Source: Lonicera japonica
Lineage: Eukaryota; Streptophyta; Magnoliopsida; Dipsacales; Caprifoliaceae
Length of the DNA stretch: 64,000 bases
Direction of reading: 5' to 3'
Assembly: GCA_021464415.1 (NCBI GenBank)
Contig: CM038471.1
Location: 15,228,422 to 15,292,421 of the forward strand
Made by a program: the position numbers and the translations under genes. A model generated the notes under the pieces. That model was not told the DNA's origin and did not search any database. It saw only the letters and a program-made list of their open reading frames with translations. Positions 55,985 to 64,000 of this stretch are shown in pieces. The number at the start of each line of letters is the position of its first letter. Position 1 is the stretch's first letter.

Positions 55985-57421
55985 ATGTCTTATTTTAATT
56001 TTGACCATCATGAAAGTTTGTGTGATGAGGAGTTTAAAAAAGATAGTGCGCGACTAAGAAATTTAGAAATTAGACGGCGCAGGTGGTTAAATGAAACTCC
56101 TAATGGGGACAGGAGAAAACAAAATTTGGGTAATAGCATGGAAAAGGCTTCCTTGTTTGATGATGAGGATTGTTCTAAGTTTAATGAATTGTTTGCCAAA
56201 ACTTATGAGCAATTTAAGAGGAGGGAAAGTTTTGTGCCAAACCAAATTGAAGAGCATGCCGTAGAAGGTGAATTGCTAGCTGAATGCGGTGACCTAAGCG
56301 TGCGAGCAAATATATTTCGAACTAGATGCCTCGTGCAAGAGAAGATGTGTAGTTTGATAATTGATGGGGGTAGTTTGATAATTGATTGAGAAGTTGAAAT
56401 TGCCTACGTTCAAGCACCCATGTCCTTATTTGCAATGGCTGAATGATAATGGAGTGATAAGGGTGAACGAGCAAGTGCTTATTTCTCTTAGCATTGGGAA
56501 GTACAAAAATGAAATTTTATGCGATGTGGTTCCAATGCAAGCCGGCCACATGATTTTGGGTTGACAATGGCAGCTTGATAAGCAAGTCAATTATAATGGA
56601 GTTTCCAATAAGTACTCTTTTAAGATGAATGAGAGAACCATTACTCTTGTTCCATTGCCACCAAAGCAAGCTCATGAAGATCAAATGAAGTTACAAAAGG
56701 AGAGTGATGAAAAAAGAGAGAGTTGGCAAAGACAAGAAGAGAGTGATAAAGGAGTGGAAAAGAAAGAGAGAGTGAGGCTAGTGAGGAAAAGGAAGAGTGT
56801 GAAAGGAAAATAAAAAAGACTGAGGTAAACGAGAGAGAAAAAGAAAATTCAGTGATCGCTGGTGAGAATGAATTTGAAAAAGACTTGAGTGAAGTGAGAG
56901 ATATTGAGGCAAAAAAGAGCGAATCGGATGAAGTATTTTCAAATACTAATAATCTTAATCTTGTTTTGCCTATATTTGTTGTGTCTTATTTGCAAGGAAT
57001 TGGAGATCAGGACCAAGGAAAAGTTGACTTAGAACATGGAAAGCACACTTTAGAGCAAGGTGTTGGTAAGCAGGTCGCAGTGGAGAAATTGAATAGCATG
57101 GCAGCCGTAAAGCTTGCATGGATCGAAAAGAATGTGGAGGTTAGTTGCAGCGAAAAGGAAAGGATTTCTAAGGCAGTCATGGAAGCGAGGATGATCTTTG
57201 CAAAGGGAAGAGAAGATATTGAAGCCAAAGAATTGGAGCTAAAAGTTGATGAAGTGGAGCATGTAGACTTCATTGGAGTGGTCAAGTACGATTTTCATCT
57301 GAACAATCAACCGGGAAGTTTCTTCAATGAATTAAAGATGATCGAGTTGAAGCATCGCCCCAAGTTTGATGAATTCCGTTTGTCAAAGAATGTTAAGCAG
57401 CAAATTGCTAGTGCGGATTGA
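55985..57421 (+). pseudogene. Degenerate gypsy gag-protease region and charged tail
   Basis: The ATG at 55985 gives MSYFNFDHHESLCDEEF, followed by charged sequence. At about 56310-56580 the reading becomes RCLVQEKMCSLIIDGGS, then FKHPCPYLQWLNDNG, LSIGKYKNEILCDVVPM and GHMILG. This is the pattern of the gypsy pol protease region (normally CENxV after DGGS, and GRPWQ after LLG). A small duplication of gtttgataattgat at 56350-56385 and a stop there shift the frame; another stop follows LG near 56562. Downstream to 57421 the sequence is Lys/Glu-rich and coiled-coil-like, with a final conserved-looking segment KMIELKHRPKFDEF. Capsid, RT and integrase motifs are absent. Confidence 0.7.
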
Positions 57422-57476
57422 ATCAAACAATGCTTAGCCAAGATTCGAGGACGAATCTTCTTGAAGAAGAGGGGTA

Positions 57477-58244
57477 TGATATGATCCAGCCTAACCCCAA
57501 TTTCTATTCAACCATGGTGGTTTATAGCATTCTAAATGATGATCCATACGTGATGAATTACAAGGATAGAGCATGAAAATTCAAAAGGAATTTCATAAAA
57601 TTTCACATGCTTGATTCAAGAAGCTTAAACGATGATTATGCATTCCATGGGATTCTTAAAGATTGGGCTTAGAAATTCAAGAGGCTAGAACGGCAAGGTG
57701 GCCCATTGGAATAATCAAGAATATATTAATTTAAGTTGTTTTTAAATTAATATGGCTTCTGGAGTCTCATTATTTAATTAGGAATTAGAATTACTAGTTT
57801 CCTTTTTGAATAAGTTTCTTTATTATTAATTTCCTTATTGTATGAGGATTATTCTAGAAGTTATTTTCCTTTTCTAAGTAGGAAATAGTTTCCTTTTTGA
57901 ATTAGGATTAAGGGTTTGTTTACTCCTATTTAAAGGAGGCATATTATTGTTTTATTAAAAAGAATTATGATGATTAATAATATTGAGAGTTTTCTTTTTG
58001 TGTTCTCTAAAAACATGTTGAACATGTTGAATTAAATTAATTCAATTGTTCTTGACTTATCAATCAATTCTCCACCAATTGATTGTGGCGTCATTCATTA
58101 TACCAAGGTTCATTCTCGTTCTAGGGATTGGGTCGAGGTTCCACCTCCATCATATTCGCGTGATTCCAAGGTTCTTGCGTCTTCAAACGTTAAGGATTGC
58201 GGATCCATTAGCCTGGCTAGGAAAGACGATCCGGGTTCGCGTCA
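57477..58244 (+). repeat. 3' LTR of the deleted gypsy-type element
   Basis: 768 bp, TG...CA, matching 54272-55029. Confidence 0.92.
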
Positions 58245-58576
58245 GACTATTACCCCCATTTACTCACCATAAATTAAATGAATATACCTCAAAAGATGGG
58301 TCATAGCTTAAGTTATTGTTGAAATTCCAGATGCTCGATATCGAGCAAGTACCAACGAAGATACTCTCCCAATGGCAAGAGAGTATTATCACATTTACTC
58401 ACCATAAATTAGACTAGTATATCTCAAAATAGAGTCGTAGCTTAAGTTATTATTGGAGTTTCAGATATTTAATGTCAAGCGAGTACAAATGAAGATACTC
58501 TCTGAATAACGGAAGAGTATTAGCACATCTCCAGCGGAGATGCATAAGAGAGAGAGACAGGCCGAGATTGAGCAGG

Positions 58577-58732
58577 TGTAACACCCGTAAGTTATTATTT
58601 GTGCTTATCCATTGCATATTTTCTTGTTTCATTAGAATTTCTTAATTTAAACTCACTCTTGCCTTCGCGTACGTCTCTGTGACCAACCGTGTTCTAGAGG
58701 TTCTCCCTCTCAACGAAACTCGGGGTGTCACA
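58577..58732 (+). repeat. 5' LTR of gypsy C, internally deleted
   Basis: Only 156 bp. It starts TGTAACACCCGTAAGTTA like the 3' LTR, and ends GGGGTGTCACA immediately before the primer-binding site. The 3' LTR is at least 414 bp and diverges from it after about 50 bases, so a large middle section is missing here. Confidence 0.8.
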
Positions 58733-58735
58733 AGT

Positions 58736-58747
58736 TGGTATCAGAGG
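58736..58747 (+). other. Primer-binding site of gypsy C
   Basis: TTGGTATCAGAGG, initiator Met type with the last C changed to G. Confidence 0.85.
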
Positions 58748-58862
58748 AATTAGGTTCTTTTCATTCCTTCGCCGGAGTGTGGGTAGACTAGGATATCTTC
58801 CTTTCCATTGTATCCTATCTTTATAGTTGGATTTTGTGTGTTAATCTCTATTATTTTATAGA

Positions 58863-60200
58863 ATGCCGCCCAAGCATAGAGGCAAGAATCATGCTCAGCC
58901 TACTCCCCTTTCGGAAGGTGACCCTGAAACCGAAGGGGGATATAGCTCTAGACTCCTCACGGCAATGAACAAGATGATGAAGGATTTTATAAGGGAATTG
59001 TCTGGAGTCCTAAAGAACAGTCATGGGTCTACTAGTGGAGCAGGTGCAAACAAGGATCGAGCCCAGGAGGACCCTATCATCGTGGAAAACCCAGAGGAGG
59101 ATCACGAACCTCAAGGAGGGGAAACGAATGAGATTACTTACCTACGAGAATTCACTCGTCTTCAGCCTCAAGTGTTTGATGGAACTAAGGGACTCGAGGA
59201 TGCAGAGGGTTGGCTCTTTGTAATTAAAGAATGAATGGAGGTTATTAGAACTCCCAAGAAGATGTGGGTCAAGTTTTCGGCTACTAGACTCTCTGGTAAT
59301 GCTCACCGATGGTGGAGAGTTATCAAGCAGTCCGAGGGAATCCGTAAATGGCGAGATTTTGAGTCTGCCTTCCGGTTATAATTTGTTTCAGACGCCTACC
59401 GCCGAGTTAAGAGAGATGAACTTCGTAGCTTGGTTAAAGAGGAAATGTCGGTAAAAGAGTATCGACTAAAATTCGAAGAGCTTAGTGTGTACATGGATAC
59501 TTTTGCCCTAAGTGACCAAGAAAAGATGGAGATGTTTTTCCTAGGGCTCAAGGATGAATATAAATGTGCTATGGGATTCTATGAGTTCGCCTCATTCAAG
59601 CAGTTGGTCGAAGCAGGTCTAAACCTTGATAGTCAGTACGCTCAAGCTCGTCGTTCCTCATTTTCTTTTGATACGGGCCGAAAGAGAGACAATGTAGGGT
59701 ATCGCAGAGGCAAATGGGGTAAAGCCAAGAAAGCCCGTTCCAGCTCAGAGTCTTCAGGAGGAAACTACACCAGCAGTGGGAGTAGTAGTGGACACATAGG
59801 TGGCTGTTATCTATGCAGGGACACGGGACATGTTATCAAAACTTGCCCCCGAAACAAAAAAATCCCTGGCAGGTCAAGTTTTCGAGGGAATCAGGGCGGT
59901 CGAGGAAGATATTATCGAGGAGGTTGTGGTAGAGACAATTATGGGCGTCAGAACCAATATGGGAATTATGGTGATTATATAGGTCAAGGTTCTTCGCAAG
60001 GTCAGAGTCAGTCGGCTAGTGGAGGCTATCAGCAATCTAATTACCCGACCCAGAATCAATTTCAATCCAACTATCACCCTGTTCCACCGTAAACACAGGG
60101 GAGCTCCGGAGGCCGATTATTCTCACTCAACCCAGCTGGAGACCAGGAAGACCACACCGTCATGGAATGTACCCTTATTCTTTTCTCGACTAGAATTAGA
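58863..60200 (+). pseudogene. gag: Gypsy C gag (broken)
   Basis: The ATG at 58863 begins MPPKHRGKNHAQPTP. It has an acidic N-terminus, a capsid domain (FDGTKGLEDAEGWLFV, RLSGNAHRWWRVIKQSEG, RRVKRDELRSLVKEEMSV, FEELSVYMDTFALSDQEKM), a Ser/Gly linker, a CCHC knuckle CYLCRDTGHVIKTC at 59805-59846, and a Gly/Gln/Tyr-rich tail. Stops in the same frame are at 59232-59234, 59379-59381 and 60090-60092; the last is a probable CAA-to-TAA. The frame is otherwise continuous with the protease, so Gag and Pol would be one polyprotein. Confidence 0.9.
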
Positions 60201-63200
60201 GGTTTATTTGACACTGGTGCCTCACACTCGTTCATTTCGTCCAATTGTGTATCAAGTTTAAAGTTGAAAATTAAGAAGCTCGTTCTCCCTGTTAGCATTA
60301 GTTCTCCTATGGGTAGTACAACAAACCTAAGCTAACTTTGCACTGCAATTATTACCTTACCCCGAAATTGTCATATAGAAGATGATTTCATGGTCATGGA
60401 TATGGAACAGTATGATCTCATTCTGGGGATGGATTGGTTGACCCAATATTATGCGGTGATCGATTGTCATGCCAAGCGAGTTACTATTACCCACCATTGG
60501 GGAGAAACTGTTGTTTTCTTTGGCGAGAGGTATAATTTATACCCCATACCGTACGTTACTAAGAAGGAACATAGGGATTATGTCGGCTGGCTTTGTAATA
60601 TTGTGAGTGATGCAGCTCCGCTTCTTACACCACAAGACGTGCCTGTCGTTAGGAAATTTTTGGGTGTTTTTCTTGATGATTTACTTGGACTGCCGCCACG
60701 ACGTGAAATCAAGTTCTCAATTGATCTTGTTCCCAGAACTGCTCCTATTTCTATTACTCTGTACCGATTGGCTCATGCAGAACTTAAAGAGCTTAAGGCC
60801 CAGTTGGAGGATCTTTTAGCCAAAGGTTTTATTCGCCCTAGTTCGTCGCCATGGGGGGCGCCTGTGTTGTTTGCCAGGAAAGCTGATGGATCATTACGCC
60901 TGTGTGTGGATTATCACCAACTAAATCGAGTGACAATCAAGAATAAGTATCCTCTTCCACGTATTGATGATTTATTTGATCAATTACAAGGAGCTCATTT
61001 CTTTTCCAAGATCGACTTAAGATCGGGATACCATTAGTTAAGGGTCAGGGAGGAAGATATTCCTAAGACAGCTTTTCGGATGCGCTATGGCCATTACGAA
61101 TTTTTAGTCATGCCATTTGGATTAACGAATGCACCAGCAGCTTTTATGGATTTGATGCATCGTATCTTCCGTCCATTCTTAGACAGATTTGTTATAGTGT
61201 TCGTCGATGATATATTGATCTACTCCTCTTCGGAGGCGGAACATAGGAAACACCTTTTTATAGCCCTGCAGTTGTTAAGAGATCATCAACTCTATGCCAA
61301 ATTTTCTAAGTGTGACTTTTGGAGAGAAGAAGTGAAATTCCTTGGACATGTTGTCTCACAAGGTGGTATTTCTATAGACCCAGCTAAGGTGGACGCCGTG
61401 TCGAGTTGGCGCCGCCCTACTAGTGTGACCGAGATCTGGAGTTTTCTTGGTCTAGCTGGTTATTACAGAAGGTTCGTTCAAGACTTCTCCCGTATAGCGT
61501 CTCCTCTTACTCACCTTACCCAGAAAGGTGTGCCATTCGTTTGGGATAGTCGCTGTGAAGAAGCTTTTAATGAGTTGAAGTATCGTTTAACTACTGCTCC
61601 TGTCCTAGCCCTACCTAAAAGAGGCTTAGGGTATGTGATATATTGCGATGCGTCTCTCTTTGGACTTGGTTGCATCCTAATGCAATTGGAGCATGTCATA
61701 GCCTATGCATCACGTCAGCTGAAAACTCATGAGAAGAATTATCCTACACATGACCTAGAGCTAGCTACAGTGGTTTTTGCTTTAAAGATTTGGCGTCATT
61801 ACTTATATGGAGAGACATTCGAGGTATTTTCGGACCACAAAAGCCTCAAGTACATCTTCACACAACGAGATTTGAATTTGAGACAACGTCGTTGGATAGA
61901 GTATCTTGAGGATTATGACTTCACTCTTCAATATCATCCTGGCAAGGCGAATGTGGTTGCCGACGCTCTAAGCCGGAAAACACAAGGTTCAATGTCAGCT
62001 CTGAGGCATCGAGAGTGGAAACTTATAAAAGAGCTTCAGCGGTACAACTTAGTCGTACGCCGAAATGAAAACATGGCTTTCCTTTCAAATCTTGTGGCCA
62101 GACCAGTGACGCAGAGTCAAGTTATTGAGAGCCAATGGTATGACGAGGAGTTAGCAAAGTGTCGAGATCAACTTCAATCAGGAATCGAAATGGAAGGTTT
62201 TACATTAGGTACCAATGGTGGATTGAGATACAAAAAGAAACTAGTTGTACCAAGGCTTAACAACGAACTTAAAGAAGCCATCATGGCCGAAGCCCACAAT
62301 TCAAGATTTTCTATTCATCCAGGGGGCACTAAGATGTACCGAGATTTAAAACGTACTTATTGGTGGCAAGGAATGAAACGAGAGATGTAGCTCAATTTAT
62401 TTCTCGCTGTTTAACTTGTCAAAGGATAAAGGTTGAACACCAGAAGCCTGCGGGTCAACTTCAACCCCTTCCTATCCTGGAGTGGAAATGGGATAATATC
62501 ACAATGGACTTTCTGATGGGTTTACCGAGTACGCAGCGGAAGCACAACGTAGTTTGGGTTATTGTGGATCGACTTACCAAGTCGGCTCATTTTTTACCAA
62601 TTCAGGAGACCGATTCTTTGGAAAAGCTGGTAAAACTCTATATTAACGAGATCGTTCAACTCCATGGCATTCCAGTTTCAATAGTGTCCGATCGTGATTC
62701 TAGATTTACTTCACATTTTTGGGAAGCACTTCAGCGCTCGTTGGGCACGCGATTAGATTTTAGTACAGCTTTTCATCCGCAGACTGATGGGTAATCTGAG
62801 TGGACAATCCAAATCCTTGAGGATATGCTACGAGCCTGCATACTTGATTTTCGTGGAAATTGGGATGAGTACCTACCACTCGCCGAGTTCGCCTATAATA
62901 ATAGTTTCCAAGCCAGTATTGGGATGGCTCCATTCGAAGCATTATATGGAAGACCGTGCAAATCTCCCGTTTGTTGGATTGAGGTAGGTGAAGCAGCAAT
63001 TTTAGGACCACAGTTGTTGCAAGACACTAAGGAGAAGATCAAACTTATCAAACAACGGTTACTAACTCCCCAAAGCCAACAAAAGAGTTATGCCGACAAA
63101 AGAAAGCGATCACTTGAGTTCGAAGAGGGTGATTATGTATTTCTTAAGGTCAAGCCCCAACATGGCATTGTCTGTTTCGGTAACAAAGGAAAGTTAACCC

Positions 63201-63532
63201 CTCGATATGTAGGACCGTTTGAAATTATTCAGCGTGTTGGTTCAGTTTCATATCGCCTAGCCCTGCCATCACAGTTACAGTGAATCCATGATGTATTCTA
63301 TGTGTCCATGCTTCGGAGGTCTATTCCTGATCCTTCACATGTATCTCCGGTCGAAGAACTTGAAGTTAATGAAGATGTGTCATATGAAACCCATCCAGTA
63401 GCAGTAGTAGACCGGAAGGAACAAGTTCTTCGTAACAGGGTTATCCCGCTCGTCAAGGTAATGTGGCTTCATCACGTGGGAACTAGAATCAAAGATTCAA
63501 ACCAAGTACACACACTTATTGCAATGAGGTAA
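60201..63532 (+). pseudogene. pol: Gypsy C pol: protease, RT, RNase H, integrase, chromodomain-like tail (broken)
   Basis: Protease LFDTGASHSF near 60204. RT entry [15 protein letters not shown] (60690) to the active site FVDDILIYS (61200-61226), with intact aspartates. RNase H with [15 protein letters not shown] near 61640 and a conserved [19 protein letters not shown]. Integrase zinc finger [13 protein letters not shown] through CLTCQRIK, catalytic D in MDFLMGLP (62501) and [12 protein letters not shown] (62690), and DGxSE where the Gln codon is TAA (62792). A GPF module near 63210, then a tail VVDRKEQVLRNRVIPLVKV resembling a chromodomain. Breaks: TAA 60333, TAG 61035, a 2 bp GA duplication near 62382 that changes frame, TAA 62792 and TGA 63281. 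Confidence 0.92.
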
Positions 63533-63573
63533 TTTCCATTCTTTCTATTTTAATTTCGAGGGCAAAATTTATT

Positions 63574-63585
63574 AAGGAGGGGAGG
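63574..63585 (+). other. Polypurine tract of gypsy C
   Basis: AAGGAGGGGAGG directly before the 3' LTR start at 63587. Confidence 0.85.
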
Positions 63586-63586
63586 T

Positions 63587-64000
63587 TGTAACACCCGTAA
63601 GTTAAATATATTGTATTATCCTTTATTTTGCAACTTTCCGGTTCTGGACGCGGGAGTGTTTGCTCGGGCAGTATCCAAATATAAGGAAGGTTACTACACT
63701 GTTTAATAGGTGTCATTACATTTCTATTTTAGGTTAGGAAGATTCATCTTTAGTGTTCCAGTCAAAATTCGCGGAATTTCACAGTTAAGATTTTTCCCCA
63801 CAAAACGACCTTTAGTCATTCGAGATATCGTAACTTTTTTGTTTTATATCGGAATGGAACCCCATTTATGCCATTGGAAAGATATTTCAATTTCCAAGAA
63901 CTTTTGTGTTCGGCCCGGAACCTAATTCCCACTTCTCGTTGGTCAAAACAGGGATACAAGATCAGTCGGAAGCATAAACAATCAATTCTGAGCATGAACC
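63587..64000 (+). repeat. 3' LTR of gypsy C (partial)
   Basis: It begins TGTAACACCCGTAAGTTA and continues past the window. Near its end it shares words with the gypsy A and B LTRs (cctaattcccacttctcgttggtcaaaacaggg against ctaattcgcactccttgtgggtcaaaacaggg), which supports one LTR lineage. Confidence 0.85.

Larger units (their letters stand above)
54272..58244 (+). mobile_element. Deleted gypsy-type LTR retrotransposon, TSD GACTA
   Basis: LTRs of 758 bp (54272-55029) and 768 bp (57477-58244) run TGATATGATCC to TTCGCGTCA. GACTA flanks both sides (54267-54271 and 58245-58249). A primer-binding site TGGTATCAGAGC (55031-55042) and a purine tract gaagaagagggg (57463-57474) are present. The internal region (2.4 kb) keeps only a rearranged segment related to gypsy protease plus a charged region; RT, RNase H and integrase are absent. 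It depends on other elements. Confidence 0.92.
54228..58532. repeat. About 130 bp tandem repeat, 2.4 units, split by a retrotransposon
   Basis: Unit 1 is 54228-54271 plus 58250-58340, unit 2 is 58341-58473, and partial unit 3 is 58474-58532. Shared words are gagtacca, gaagatactctc, tttactcaccataaatta and gtagcttaagttatt. Confidence 0.75.
58577..64000 (+). mobile_element. Gypsy element C, chromovirus, nearly full length, runs off the window
   Basis: A 5' LTR remnant (58577-58732), a primer-binding site (58736-58747), gag-pol in one frame (58863-63532), a purine tract (63574-63585) and the start of the 3' LTR (63587-64000). Domain order gag, PR, RT, RH, INT with a C-terminal chromodomain-like tail identifies a Ty3/gypsy chromovirus, probably Tekay/Del-like. 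The element is dead through stops and one frameshift. The left flank contains no visible duplicate to compare, because the right end lies outside. Confidence 0.92.

Noticed and set aside
63710..63925. 71-codon plus-strand frame
   Set aside because: It lies within the 3' LTR of gypsy C.

Overview
This window is a repeat-dominated, AT-rich stretch of a eudicot plant nuclear genome. The evidence is Ty3/gypsy chromovirus and Ty1/copia elements primed by initiator-methionine tRNA, a plant L1-type LINE with a DUF4283-type ORF1, a CACTA (En/Spm) TNP2 transposase, a Cassandra LTR carrying a 5S rRNA-like domain, several MITEs, and a leucine-rich repeat fragment of the flax L6/TNL kind. TNL genes are absent from grasses, which argues for a eudicot. 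I could not determine the species. No intact host gene was found; the only host-like coding sequences are a broken TNL-type LRR fragment (38153-39845, minus) and a small uncharacterised ORF with promoter-like motifs (about 12143-12461, minus).

Layout. (1) 1-10655 is a local duplication. Unit 1 (1 to about 4170) and unit 2 (about 4171-10655) share a backbone, and each was later hit by different insertions: a 1.1 kb TRIM-like LTR element (213-1323) in unit 1; a Tourist-like MITE (4228-4789), a 0.92 kb three-copy tandem array (5211 to about 8750), a solo LTR (7914-8691) and a second MITE-like element (9141-9968) in unit 2. Each unit supplies the empty site for several insertions in the other. 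(2) About 10850-30720 is a CACTA transposon with a subterminal repeat array and a decayed TNP2 gene, split by a gag-only gypsy element A (14222-29932). The 3' LTR of A is itself split by a complete minus-strand copia (19584-27626) and a MITE (29366-29771). (3) 30979-31872 holds two copia LTR fragments arranged as a 256 bp inverted repeat. They abut gypsy B (31873-36403, minus), a relative of A that keeps gag, protease and the start of RT, and whose protease is interrupted by a Cassandra solo LTR (32596-32940). (4) 36404-45000 holds LTR remnants, the LRR pseudogene and AT-rich intergenic DNA. (5) 45031-50872 is a LINE with both ORFs open and a 19 bp target-site duplication. (6) 54272-58244 is a deleted gypsy-type element with matching TSDs inside a ~130 bp tandem repeat. 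(7) 58577-64000 is gypsy C, a chromovirus with gag, protease, RT, RNase H, integrase and a chromodomain-like tail in one frame, broken by eight stops and one 2 bp frameshift; its 3' LTR runs off the window.

How the parts relate. A, B and C look like one broad chromovirus group, and A may depend on proteins from B-like elements. The LINE is the only element whose proteins look fully usable, although its 5' leader is only 28 bp. Many inactivating stops fit C-to-T or G-to-A changes, as expected for long-methylated repeats. The nesting order gives a relative timetable: CACTA first, then gypsy A, then copia and the MITE.
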